Of a stretch of 64,000 bases of DNA, positions 41,800-51,700 are shown one piece after another. The stretch spans positions 62,001 to 126,000 of the forward strand of contig CANQWR010000002.1 in NCBI GenBank assembly GCA_947627625.1. Direction: 5' to 3'. Under the pieces are notes generated by a model, which ran no database searches, was not told the origin of the DNA, and saw nothing but the letters and a program-made list of their open reading frames with translations. The DNA is from an uncultured Ruminococcus sp. (GTDB lineage: Bacteria; Bacillota; Clostridia; Oscillospirales; Ruminococcaceae). Numbering within the stretch: the first letter of the stretch is position 1; every line of letters starts with the position of its first letter. A program made the translations under genes and the position numbers.

Positions 41800-43380
41800 T
41801 TACTGACCGCTTGCACCGTAGTTTGAGAGAACTCTTGCGGAGGGGTCGTTTACGTCACAGCCCTCCCAACTCTTGTTGGGCATCCAGAAGTCCACTATCA
41901 TCTCACTCTGTTCGGGATAGTATTTCTCAAAAATCTCACGGTACAGCAGAGACTCTTTGGTGAAAGGCGTGGCGTGGGAGTACTTTTTTATTTTGGACCG
42001 ATATTCCGAATCGGTGTAATAATTTTCGGCGTACTCTTTGAGATAGTCCACCATGGAGTGACCGACAGCGTCCGAAAAAGCCGCTTTTTCACGGTAGAGA
42101 ATGTCGTGGGGGAGGTAGTCGCCCTCAAAGGCGTGGCGTAACAAATATTTTCCCTTGTTGTACTTGTTCATTTTCATTTCGGGGTCAACGGACATAACAT
42201 ATTTTACAAAGTCCAAATCTCCGAAAGGCACTCTCGCTTCAAGGGAGTTCACCGAAATGCACCTGTCCGCACGGAGTACGTCATACATATGCAGTTCTTT
42301 TACCCTCTTGACGGACTCTTTCTGAAATTCCTCCGCAGACGGTGCAAAATCAGTGTACTTGTAACCGAAAAGTTCGTCCGAAATCTCACCCGTGAGGAGA
42401 ACTCTTATATCGGTCTGTTCGTGGATAGCCTTGCAGAGGAGATACATACCCATACTTGCCCTTATGGTCGTTATATCGTAAGTCGCAAGGAGTTTTATAA
42501 CGGTTTCCAGTGACGAGAGGACGGTCTCTTTGGAAATTATAACTTCTGTGTGGTCACTTCCTATAAAATCAGCGGTCTGCTTTGCGTATTTGAGGTCTAT
42601 AGCGTCAGTCTCCATGCCTATAGCGAAAGTCTTTATAGGCTTGTCGCTCTTTTTCTGGGCGACTGCACAGACGAGTGAGGAGTCAAGACCTCCCGAGAGG
42701 AGGAATCCGACTTTTGCATCGGAATCAAGTCTCTTTTCAATGCCTGCAACAAGTTTGTCGTGGATATTTCTGCAAACAGTTTCAAGGTCGTTGTGCGTGA
42801 ATTTTTTTACTTCCGTTATATCGCAGTAACAGGTGAATTTGCCGTCTTTGTAGAAGTGTCCGGGCGGAAACGGCATTATTTTTTTGCAAATATTCACAAG
42901 ATTTTTGGGTTCACTGGCAAATACTATGTTATTATTTTTATCGTAACCGTAGTACAGCGGACGTATGCCTATGGGGTCACGACCTGCTATGAACTCGTGG
43001 GTTTCGCCGTCATAAATAATGCACGCAAACTCCGCATCGAGCATTGCGAACATATCCGTACCGTATTCATTATAGAGCGGGAGGAGTATTTCACAGTCGG
43101 AGTCGCTTTTGAATTTGTACCCCTTTTCAATAAGCTGGTCTTTGAGTTTCCTGAAACCGTAAATTTCACCGTTGCAAACAGCGTAATTTTTGCCGAGTGA
43201 AAAGGGCTGCATACCTTCAGGGGTGAGACCCATTATTGAAAGTCTCTGAAAGCCGAGAATGCCGTATTTGAGGTCTTTTATTCTGCAATCGTCAGGACCT
43301 CTTGAAACAGTTGCCTCAAGGCACTTTTCTATTTCCGATGTACTGCCGTTTTTTCCGCAGTATCCGATAATTGTACACAT
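41800..43380 (-). CDS. asnB: Asparagine synthase (glutamine-hydrolysing)
   Basis: 526 residues. The Ntn-type glutaminase begins directly after Met with the nucleophile Cys2 (MCTIIGYCG), followed by RGPDD, NGEIYG and GRDPIGIRPLYYG. The synthetase domain has the ATP pyrophosphatase motif FLLSGGLDSSLVCA and later GEISDELFGYKY. It makes asparagine from aspartate using glutamine amide nitrogen. ATG after AAGGAGAG. It lies in a minus-strand block of glutamine-using enzymes, separated from purF by repeats. Confidence 0.95.
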   Translation of the reverse strand: MCTIIGYCGKNGSTSEIEKCLEATVSRGPDDCRIKDLKYGILGFQRLSIMGLTPEGMQPFSLGKNYAVCNGEIYGFRKLKDQLIEKGYKFKSDSDCEILLPLYNEYGTDMFAMLDAEFACIIYDGETHEFIAGRDPIGIRPLYYGYDKNNNIVFASEPKNLVNICKKIMPFPPGHFYKDGKFTCYCDITEVKKFTHNDLETVCRNIHDKLVAGIEKRLDSDAKVGFLLSGGLDSSLVCAVAQKKSDKPIKTFAIGMETDAIDLKYAKQTADFIGSDHTEVIISKETVLSSLETVIKLLATYDITTIRASMGMYLLCKAIHEQTDIRVLLTGEISDELFGYKYTDFAPSAEEFQKESVKRVKELHMYDVLRADRCISVNSLEARVPFGDLDFVKYVMSVDPEMKMNKYNKGKYLLRHAFEGDYLPHDILYREKAAFSDAVGHSMVDYLKEYAENYYTDSEYRSKIKKYSHATPFTKESLLYREIFEKYYPEQSEMIVDFWMPNKSWEGCDVNDPSARVLSNYGASGQ

Positions 43381-43418
43381 CTACAAATCTCTCCTTATTT
43401 TAATTTGTTGAGTTTGTT

Positions 43419-43650
43419 ACGGGGGCTTTGCCCCCTATTTTTAACGATAAGGGGCAGGGGGCGTTGCCCCCTGAACCCCCATTGGGGGCTCTGCCCCCAA
43501 ACCCCCGTCGGGGGGAAGAATCCCCCCGAACCCCCCATGATTAACCCAAAACTCAAAAATTAGCGAAATTGACTGTTGTTTTTATTATGGGGGTCCGGGG
43601 GTTTTTAACCCCCGGCGGGGGGTGTGGGGGGCAGTGCCCCCCACTCCCAA
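43419..43650 (-). repeat. GC-rich multi-hairpin repeat, locus 11
   Basis: Reverse core (43440-43548) ending CCCCCCATGATTAACCC, flank AAACTCAAAAATTAGCG as in loci 6 and 7, then a second GC-rich block (43587-43650, GTTTTTAACCCCCGGCG and GGGGGGCAGTGCCCCCC). Fills the 286 bp between purF and asnB. Confidence 0.88.
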
Positions 43651-43666
43651 TGCCGTAAGGCATAAT

Positions 43667-45091
43667 TTAACCATGAATTTTATTGTCAAATCTGTTTTTA
43701 CTTCCCGCACCCGAAATGTCAACGGGGTACTCGCCCGTAAAGCACCCACAACAAAATTCACCGCTTTTTCTGTCGGCAATTTCACCTATTCTGTCGGCGG
43801 GCAGATAGGCAAGTGAATCCGCACCGATGTATTCCGCAATTTTGTCCACGTCGGGATATTTGCAAGCTATCAGATTTTCCTCCGAATCTATATCCGTACC
43901 GAAGTGGCAGGAGTGTACAAAAGGCGGTGAAGATATTCTGACGTGGACTTCCTTAGCCCCTGCATCTCTCAGAAGTCTGACAATTCTTGCACTCGTAGTT
44001 CCCCTTACGATAGAGTCATCTATCATAACAACTCTCTTTCCGTCCACAGTGTTCCTGACGGCGTTCAGCTTTATCTTGACGGCACTCTCTCTCTGGTTTT
44101 GCCGTGGTTGAATGAAACTCCTGCCTATGTATTTATTCTTAATAAAACCTATGCCGTACGGGATTTTACTCTCGTTTGAGTAGCCGAGAGCAGCGTCAAT
44201 TCCCGAATCGGGCACGCCTATGACAATATCGGCATCAACGGGACTGCACTGTGCGAGTATTTCCCCCGCTTTGAGCCTTGCCCCGTGGACCGAAACTCCC
44301 TCTATAACTGAATCGGGTCTTGCAAAATATATGTACTCAAAAATACATATTTTGCTGTTTGGTGCGACGTGGGTGTCAATTGATTTGAGACCCTCACTGC
44401 TTATAACTATTATCTCTCCCGCTCTCACGTCACGGAGGTACTCCGCACCGACCGCATCCAATGCACAGGTTTCCGACGAGACTACAAATGCACCGTCGGG
44501 AGTTTTGCCTATACAAAGTGGTCTGAAACCGCAAGGGTCACGGAATGCAATAAGTTTTGTGGCGGTCATAACTATACAGGAGTAAGCCCCTTTTATTTCG
44601 GGCATCGCCTTTTCGACAGCCTCCTCCGTTGAACTGCACTCAAGACGTTTTCGGACTATCTCATAAGCTATGGCTTCCGTGTCGGAAGTGCCGTGGAATA
44701 TTGCCCCCGACATCTCAAATTTTCTCCTCAGCTCCGAGGCGTTTACAAGATTGCCGTTGTGGACGAGGGCGAGATTTCCCTTGACGTGGCGTATTACAAG
44801 CGGTTGGATATTGTTGGGATTTTTCCCCCCTGTTGTGGAGTACCTGACGTGTCCGACGGCAATATTTCCCGTGCCGAGAGCGTCAAGGTCACTCCTGCCG
44901 AAGACCTCCGACACAAGACCGTCATCACGCTTGTGAGTGAAAACACCGTCATCACAGACGGCTATTCCGCAACTCTCCTGACCTCTGTGCTGGAGCGAAT
45001 ACAGACCGAAGTAAACACTTGAAGCAATATCGGTATTTTTATTCTCAAATATTCCGAAAACTCCGCACTCCTCTTTGAGCGAATCAAACAT
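43667..45091 (-). CDS. purF: Amidophosphoribosyltransferase
   Basis: 474 residues. First step of purine synthesis: PRPP plus glutamine gives phosphoribosylamine. A short propeptide (MFDSLKEE) precedes the Ntn nucleophile Cys9 in ECGVFGIF, as in the Bacillus-type enzyme that is processed. LQHRGQESCGIA and GHVRYSTTG follow. The PRPP loop is VVMIDDSIVRGTTSARI. C-terminal cysteines (FCCGCFTG and others) suit the iron-sulfur cluster of this class. Starts 20 bp after the ANTAR regulator gene with its own GGAGG, so it is probably in the GS-like/ANTAR/purF operon and not in a pur cluster. Confidence 0.95.
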   Translation of the reverse strand: MFDSLKEECGVFGIFENKNTDIASSVYFGLYSLQHRGQESCGIAVCDDGVFTHKRDDGLVSEVFGRSDLDALGTGNIAVGHVRYSTTGGKNPNNIQPLVIRHVKGNLALVHNGNLVNASELRRKFEMSGAIFHGTSDTEAIAYEIVRKRLECSSTEEAVEKAMPEIKGAYSCIVMTATKLIAFRDPCGFRPLCIGKTPDGAFVVSSETCALDAVGAEYLRDVRAGEIIVISSEGLKSIDTHVAPNSKICIFEYIYFARPDSVIEGVSVHGARLKAGEILAQCSPVDADIVIGVPDSGIDAALGYSNESKIPYGIGFIKNKYIGRSFIQPRQNQRESAVKIKLNAVRNTVDGKRVVMIDDSIVRGTTSARIVRLLRDAGAKEVHVRISSPPFVHSCHFGTDIDSEENLIACKYPDVDKIAEYIGADSLAYLPADRIGEIADRKSGEFCCGCFTGEYPVDISGAGSKNRFDNKIHG

Positions 45092-45111
45092 GATATAAAA
45101 CTTCCTCCGAA

Positions 45112-45696
45112 TTATTCACAGAATTGTTCATTTAACTTGTCAATTATCTCCGATGCGACAGCCGTCTTTTTCTTTCTGCTCTTCATTGCAGACTGTTCGA
45201 GATACGAGTGAGCCTCCTGTTCGGTCATATTTTTGTACTCCATAAGCATGAACTTAGCCTTGTCAATCAGTTTTATCTCCCCGACCTGTTTTTCAAGTCT
45301 CACAATCTCCTCGTACATACTCCAAGACCTCTTCACAGATACGTCAACAGCCTTTACAATCTGGTAGAGAATCTGTTTGCTGAACGGCTTAGACATCAGT
45401 ATTACACCACTCTTGTCAGCCCTCTCTTCAAGTTTGTCGTAGCTGTCTGATTTCACTATCAATATACAGCCCGCAGGAGTATTTTTGCAGATGTACTCCG
45501 CAAGCTCCATACCGTTCTCGTCAGGCAGAGGGTAATTTATGACAGCGAGTTCCCAAGAGGGATTTGTCGTGAAAATATCCCTCGCCTGCTGACCGCTTAC
45601 GGCAACTCGTACACGGCACCTGAAAGTCTCTTGTATAAATCCCCCTATTGTCTCAGAAGCCGTTTTATTGCCTGAAATTATAAGAACGTTTTCCAA
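45112..45696 (-). CDS. ANTAR-domain response regulator (NitR-like antiterminator)
   Basis: 194 residues, TTG start 5 bases after GGAGGT. Residues 1-115 are a receiver-like domain; the usual phospho-acceptor Asp region reads WELAVINYPLPDENGMEL, where Asn replaces Asp, so phosphorylation is doubtful. Residues about 135-190 are an ANTAR domain (IDKAKFMLMEYKNMTEQEAHSYLE), which binds two-hairpin RNA targets to prevent transcription termination. A known relative is NitR, encoded beside glnA in Clostridium saccharobutylicum, where it controls nitrogen assimilation. Here it lies 11 bp after the GS-like gene. Targets are unknown; the nearby gltBD, glnN and asnB leaders are candidates. Confidence 0.87.
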   Translation of the reverse strand: MENVLIISGNKTASETIGGFIQETFRCRVRVAVSGQQARDIFTTNPSWELAVINYPLPDENGMELAEYICKNTPAGCILIVKSDSYDKLEERADKSGVILMSKPFSKQILYQIVKAVDVSVKRSWSMYEEIVRLEKQVGEIKLIDKAKFMLMEYKNMTEQEAHSYLEQSAMKSRKKKTAVASEIIDKLNEQFCE

Positions 45697-45707
45697 AGTG
45701 ACCTCCG

Positions 45708-47006
45708 TTAAAGACTGTAAAAATATTTTTTCTCGGTGAATATGTCCTTGTCGTATTCAGCGGAGTACTCTTTCCACTCCTGTTCACGTTCTGCAACGTA
45801 CTCCTTAAGAACCGATTCGGGGAGATATTTTTTCAGAAATTCCGAATTTTTTGCAATTTCAGCCGATTCAGCGAGATTTTTCGGCAGTATGTCATAGTCG
45901 CTCCTGTTTTTGCTGTACTCAGGCGGTATGGACAATTTCTGCTCAAAGCCCTCCATGGATGCGTAGATCATCAGACCAAAGACAAAATAGGGGTTGCAGG
46001 CACAGTCGGGAGCTCTCAGTGTCAAGGGGACTTCTCCCTCATTTTCCTCATTTATTTTGATCATCTGGTCAGCGTCACGGGAAGACCACGTTATATATCG
46101 TGGTGCGGAGAACTCCCCCAGACGGCTATACGAATTTGCCGTTGAGTTCGTGAAAACAGCGAAGTCCTTTATATATTTCATTATCCCGGCAGCGGCAGTC
46201 TTTATATCGGGAGTTACATCGGCAGACGACTCACCGAGGGAGTAGTCATCGTGCAGAATGTTCATTGAGATGTGCAGACCGTTTCCGCAGTCATTGCGGA
46301 GTGGTTTCGGCATGAAACTTGCGTGGACACCGTGATTGTCCGCAACCGATTTCACAGCGGACTTGAAACACAGAAAAGTGTCAGCGGATTTGAGTGCAGA
46401 GGAGGCGTTGAAGTCTATTTCGTGCTGACCGTGACCGCTCTGGTGGCGTGACGATACGGGCTGAATACCCATCTGTTCGAGTGTCAGACATACATCTCTC
46501 CTGAAATTCTCCCCCTTGTCATCGGGAGCAATGTCGCAGTAACCCGCAAAATCGTGCGGAGTTTTTGTGGGGAGACCATTGTTGTCGGTGCGGAAAAGAG
46601 TAAACTCCCCCGAAGTTCCGAACCTGAAATAAAGACCTTTTGCGGAGGCGTTTTTCATAGCCTGTTTGAGAAAATACCTGCCGTCGCCCTCAAAATTAGT
46701 TCCATCGGGGTATTTGACATAGCAGAACATTCTGATAACTCTGCCGTGCTGTGGTCTCCACGGGAGTACACGCATAGTCTGTGCATCGGGGAAGAGGTAC
46801 AAATCTCTGCCGTCAGCGGGGGAGAACCCCTTTATTTTTTTTGCCGTCAGTCTCATACCGTGAGCGAATACCGCCGACATCTCGGACGAGAGTACGGATA
46901 TATTTTTCAGTCGCCCCTCAAGGTCGCAGAACGCCAGCTTGACGAATTTTACGTCATTTTCGTCAATGTACTGCAAAATTTCACTTTCAGAATAAATCAT
47001 AGACAT
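45708..47006 (-). CDS. Glutamine synthetase-like protein, probable pseudoenzyme
   Basis: 432 residues, clearly homologous along its full length to class I GlnA (ILQYIDENDVKFVKLAFCDL, LPWRPQHGRV, FEGDGRYFLK, FMPKPL, NSY.RL, LRAPDCACNPY). Compared with remembered B. subtilis GlnA, several active-site residues are changed: metal ligand E132 is S132 (GTSGEF), E189 is Q189 (RHQSGHGQHE), E333 is T329 (PLTLRAPD), flap base E304 is S300 (GEFSAP, one residue shorter), and R316 is A312. E134, E196, H245, R298 and R335 are kept. Three of six metal ligands and the catalytic Glu are thus gone, so ordinary GS activity is unlikely. It precedes the ANTAR regulator in one operon, which suggests a sensing or regulatory role. 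The active GS is presumably GlnN. Confidence 0.85.
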   Translation of the reverse strand: MSMIYSESEILQYIDENDVKFVKLAFCDLEGRLKNISVLSSEMSAVFAHGMRLTAKKIKGFSPADGRDLYLFPDAQTMRVLPWRPQHGRVIRMFCYVKYPDGTNFEGDGRYFLKQAMKNASAKGLYFRFGTSGEFTLFRTDNNGLPTKTPHDFAGYCDIAPDDKGENFRRDVCLTLEQMGIQPVSSRHQSGHGQHEIDFNASSALKSADTFLCFKSAVKSVADNHGVHASFMPKPLRNDCGNGLHISMNILHDDYSLGESSADVTPDIKTAAAGIMKYIKDFAVFTNSTANSYSRLGEFSAPRYITWSSRDADQMIKINEENEGEVPLTLRAPDCACNPYFVFGLMIYASMEGFEQKLSIPPEYSKNRSDYDILPKNLAESAEIAKNSEFLKKYLPESVLKEYVAEREQEWKEYSAEYDKDIFTEKKYFYSL

Positions 47007-47054
47007 CTCCTGTTCTCAGTTAAAATTATAATTTATGTGGACTTTTTTTAAGGG

Positions 47055-47155
47055 GAACGATAAGGGGCAGGGGGCGTTGCCCCCTGAACCCCCATTGGGG
47101 GCTCTGCCCCCAAACCCCCGTCGGGGGGAAGAATCCCCCCGACCCCCCCATGATG
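47055..47155 (-). repeat. GC-rich multi-hairpin repeat, locus 12
   Basis: Complete reverse core between the GS-like gene and gltD: GAACGATAAGGGGCAGG at the left, CCCCCCCATGATGG at the right. The last hairpin has a GTT loop (GGGGGCGTTGCCCCC). Flank TGGTCTCCTGTTTCTAT. Confidence 0.9.
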
Positions 47156-47209
47156 GTCTCCTGTTTCTATTTTGGGAGTTTGGGGGTGTGGGAAGAACCT
47201 CCCAAAACC

Positions 47210-48694
47210 TCAGAGATTGCTGTAGCCCATAAGGAAATTGTCGGCTTCTCTTGCGGAGTCCCTGCCCTCTCTTATCGCACGGACGACAAGTGACTGTCCG
47301 ATGTGCATATCTCCCGCAGTAAAAATTTTGTCAGCCGAAGTCGTGAAGGAGTCCCTTTCCGTCAGGACTGTACCCCTCTGTGAGAGTTCCACACCGAAAG
47401 CGTCAGCAACGTATTTTTCAGCACCGAGAAAACCTGCCGATATAAGGCACAGTTCGCACGGAATAATTTCCTCACTGCCCTCTGTTTCGTGCATAACTCT
47501 CCTGCCTGTTTCGGGGTCTGTGGAAAATTCGAGTTTCACAATTTTCACGGCAGTCAGATTGTTTTCGCTGTCCTTTATAAATTCTTTGACAGTGGTGCAG
47601 TACAGGCGGGGGTCTCTGCCGAAGACAGCTATAGCCTCCTCCTGACCGTAGTCCGTCTTGCAGATTTTCGGGTACTCGGGCCACGGGTTGTTTTCAGCTC
47701 TTTCGTCGGGTAGTTTCGGGTTCATTTCGAGTTGTACAACAGACTTACAGCCCTGACGGATCGCCGTACCGAGACAGTCGTTGCCCGTATCGCCGCCGCC
47801 TATAATCACGACATTTTTGTCCTTTGCGGACACAGCGAGACCGTCCCGAAGTTCGGAGTCGAGAAGACTTTTTGTGACGGATTTCAGGTAGTCAACGGCG
47901 AAATAAATTCCGTTTGCGTCACGGTTCGGAGCGTTAATATCTCTGGGTTGTGAAGCACCGCAGGCGAGAATTACCGCATCGGATTCGTCAAGGATTTTCT
48001 TTGCGTCAGTGTTCCTGCCGACATCAGCACCTGTGACAAACTCAACGCCCTCCTGTTTCATAAGTTCAACACGCCTGTCGACAACCCACTTTTCAAGTTT
48101 CATATTCGGAATGCCGTACATAAGCAGACCGCCTATTCTGTCTGAACGTTCATAGACCGTTACAGAATGTCCCCTTTTGTTGAGCAGGTCCGCACACGCA
48201 AGACCTGACGGTCCTGAACCTATGACGGAAATTTTCTTTCCGCTTCTCACTTTCGGTGCAGAGGGCTTTATAATACCCTCTGCAAAGCCGTTTTCTATGA
48301 TAAAATTTTCGTTTTCCTTTACAGTCACGGGACTGTCGTTCACTCCGCAGACACACGCCTTTTCGCACAGTGCGGGACAAACTCTCGAAGTGAACTCCGG
48401 AAAATTGTTTGTCATCAAAAGACGTTTAAGAGCCTGTTCTCTCCTGTCGTGGAACAGCAGGTCATTCCACTCGGGAATAAGGTTGTTGAGCGGACAGCCC
48501 GACACCATCCCACGCATTACTTTTCCGTTCTGACAGAACGGTACACCGCAGTCCATACACCTTGCCGACTGAATTTTTCTCTGTTCAGCAGTAAGAGGTG
48601 TGTGGAACTCGTTATAGTTTTTTATTCTCTCAAGAGGTTCACAGGAACTGTTATCCTCCCTCTGGTAGTCAAGAAATCCTGTTGGCTTTCCCAT
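47210..48694 (-). CDS. gltD: Glutamate synthase small subunit
   Basis: 494 residues. FAD/NADPH-dependent oxidoreductase that feeds electrons to GltB. The N-terminal iron-sulfur region has ARCMDCGVPFCQNG, SGCPLNN and CPALCEKACVCG. FAD-binding VIGSGPSGLACADLL and NAD(P)H-binding VVIIGGGDTGNDCLG follow, and the end has TAGDMHIGQSLVVRAI. ATG after GGGGGAG, 24 bp behind gltB; the pair is an operon. Confidence 0.95.
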   Translation of the reverse strand: MGKPTGFLDYQREDNSSCEPLERIKNYNEFHTPLTAEQRKIQSARCMDCGVPFCQNGKVMRGMVSGCPLNNLIPEWNDLLFHDRREQALKRLLMTNNFPEFTSRVCPALCEKACVCGVNDSPVTVKENENFIIENGFAEGIIKPSAPKVRSGKKISVIGSGPSGLACADLLNKRGHSVTVYERSDRIGGLLMYGIPNMKLEKWVVDRRVELMKQEGVEFVTGADVGRNTDAKKILDESDAVILACGASQPRDINAPNRDANGIYFAVDYLKSVTKSLLDSELRDGLAVSAKDKNVVIIGGGDTGNDCLGTAIRQGCKSVVQLEMNPKLPDERAENNPWPEYPKICKTDYGQEEAIAVFGRDPRLYCTTVKEFIKDSENNLTAVKIVKLEFSTDPETGRRVMHETEGSEEIIPCELCLISAGFLGAEKYVADAFGVELSQRGTVLTERDSFTTSADKIFTAGDMHIGQSLVVRAIREGRDSAREADNFLMGYSNL

Positions 48695-48718
48695 AAAAAT
48701 ACTCCCCCTGTGCAGATC

Positions 48719-51700
48719 TCACTGATTATTTGTTCTGATATAGAATGCCTCAATTTCAGCCTGTTCGCTGTTCATGCCCTTTTCCTCAAGGGCGAGGATA
48801 GTACTCTGAATCTTTGCGTAGTCGTGAGGCATTATCTTCTTGAAACCTGTTATGTACTTCTCAAAGTTTTCAAGTATTCTCCTTGCCTTTTCCGAACCCG
48901 TTGCATCAAAGTGTTCTTGGATCATATTTTTTAATTCAAGAATATCGTACTTGTTTGTCAGACTTTCCAGCGAGACAAGCGACTTGTTGAGTTTCATGTA
49001 CAAATCTCTGTTTTCGTCGAGGACATAAGCTATACCGCCCGACATTCCCGCAGCAAAGTTTTTCCCTGTCTTGCCGAGAACTACCACACGACCGCCCGTC
49101 ATGTACTCACAGCCGTGGTCTCCCACGCCCTCACAGACGGCTATTGCACCCGAATTTCTCACGCAGAAACGCTCTCCCGCAATGCCGTTTATGAAAGCCT
49201 TTCCCGAAGTCGCACCGTAGAGTGCAACGTTTCCGACTATTATATTCTCTTCAGGCTTGAAACCCGAATTTTTCGGAGGATAGAGGACGAGTTTACCGCC
49301 CGAAAGCCCCTTGCCGAAATAGTCATTGCTGTCGCCCTCCAGTTCAAGAGTTAGCCCCTTTGGAATGAACGCACCGAAAGACTGTCCGCCGCTGCCGTGA
49401 CACCTGACCGTAAAAGTATCGTCCTCAAGAGAGCTGTCACCGTATTTTCTTGTAATCTCCGCACCGAAGAGAGTGCCGAGCGTCCTGTCTGTGTTCTTGA
49501 CATCTATGTCAATAATTTTCTTAGTCTTGTGTTTAAGAGCCGAGGACAATTTTTTAGTTATGACGGACTCGTCAACAGTCTTTTCGAGTTCAAAGTCATA
49601 GACATCATCGGGAGTGAAATGCTGTTTTTCGGTGTTCAGTTCCCTGCACAGAATTTCGGAGAAGTCAATATTTCCCGATTCGGATTTCTTGTAGAGCAGG
49701 TCAGTCCTTCCGACAAGTTCGTCAACTGTCCTGATACCGAGTTTAGCCATGTACTCTCTCAACTCCTGAGCGACAAAGTGCATGAAGTTCACAACATATT
49801 CGGGTTTGCCCCTGAAACGCTTTCTGAGTTCGGGGTTTTGCGTAGCTATACCCATCGGGCAGGTGTCGAGATTGCAGACACGCATCATAACACAGCCCAT
49901 TGCAACAAGCGGAGCAGTGGCGAAACCAAATTCCTCCGCACCGAGAAGACAGGCAACGAGTACATCACGACCTGTCATAAGTTTTCCGTCAGTCTCAATA
50001 ATAACCCTGCTCCTCAGACCGTTCATAATAAGGGACTGGTGAGCTTCAGCCACACCGAGTTCCCACGGCAGACCTGCATTGTATATAGAGCTTTTCGGAG
50101 CTGCACCCGTACCGCCGTCATATCCTGAAATTAAAATTACCTGTGCACCCGCCTTTGCGACACCCGCCGAGACAGTTCCGACACCTGCTTCCGAGACGAG
50201 TTTGACGGAAATTCTTGCGTTTTTGTTGGCGTTTTTGAGGTCATATATAAGTTGAGCAAGGTCTTCTATTGAATAAATATCGTGGTGCGGAGGGGGCGAA
50301 ATCAGTCCGACACCTGCTGTGGAGTGCCTTGTCTTTGCAATCCAAGGGTACACCTTTCCCGACGGCAGATGTCCGCCCTCACCGGGTTTTGCACCCTGAG
50401 CCATTTTGATTTGAATTTCCTTAGCCGACACGAGATATTCACTTGTAACGCCGAATCTACCCGAAGCGACCTGTTTTATAGCGGAACACTTGTCGGATTT
50501 GAGCCTTTCGGGACTTTCACCGCCCTCTCCCGAATTGGACTTACCGCCTATACTGTTCATAGCGACAGCCATGCACTCGTGAGCTTCCTGTGAGATAGAG
50601 CCGTAGGACATTGCACCCGTCTTGAATCTGTGGCAGATACTCTCAACGCTTTCGACTTCCTCAATCGGAATACCGCCGTTTTCGTCAAATCTGAAATCTA
50701 AAAGACTTCTCAGAGTGAGAGTATTGTCCTCCCTGTTTATGCAGTCGGAGTACTCCTTATAAGTGCTGTAATCTCCTGTGCGGACAGCTTCTTGGAGCAG
50801 GTGAATAGTTTCGGGCGTGTAAAGGTGGTCGCTCTTACCGCTCCTGAGCTTGTGACTTCCCGAACTTCCTATCTCCCTGTTGACGGACAGTCCGAGAGGG
50901 TCAAAAGCGGAGGTGTGGAGTTTTTCCGTGCGGTGCGAAATGTCTTTGAGAGTTATACCGCCTATTCTGCTGACAGTTCCCTTGAAATACCTGTTTGTGA
51001 CTTTCTCCGAAATGCCGACAGCCTCAAAGAGTTTTGAACCCTGATAGGACTGTATTGTTGAAATACCCATTTTTGACGCTATTTTTACAATTCCGTGGAG
51101 TACGGCATTGTTGTAATCCGTTTCGGCAGCATAGAAATCTTTGTCGAGCATACCAGTATTTATCAAGTCTCTTATGGTCTCCTGAGCGAGATACGGGTTC
51201 ACCGCACAGGCACCGTAACCGAGGAGTGTTGCAAAATGGTGTACCTCTCTGGGTTCTGCACTTTCAAGAATTATCGCAACAGCGGTACGCTTTTTAGTGG
51301 AAACAAGATGTTGCTGGAGTGCCGAAACAGCGAGAAGCGACGGAATAGCTGCACTGTATTCGTCAACGTCCCTGTCGGTGAGAATAAGTATACTTGCACC
51401 GTCGTGATAAGCTTTGTCAGCTTCTAAGAACAGTCTCTCTATAGCCTTTTCAAGGGAAGTACCTATGTAGTAGGTAATCGGAATTACGGCAGTTTTGAGA
51501 CCGTCCTCTTTCATGTTTTTAATTTTAAGCATATCGGTGCTTGTGAGGATAGGATTTGCAACTTTCAGAACGTGACAGTTTTCGGGTTTCTCTTCAAGAA
51601 TATTTCCGTCCTTGCCTATGTACATACTTGTATCTGTGACGATTTCCTCACGTATCGCATCAAAAGGCGGGTTCGTGACCTGTGCGAAAAGCTGTCTGAA

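Noticed and set aside
47007-47060. ANTAR-target double hairpin upstream of the GS-like gene
   Set aside because: The short leader before the repeat shows no pair of six-base-loop hairpins with the A1/G4 pattern; other leaders (glnN is outside the window) could not be judged.
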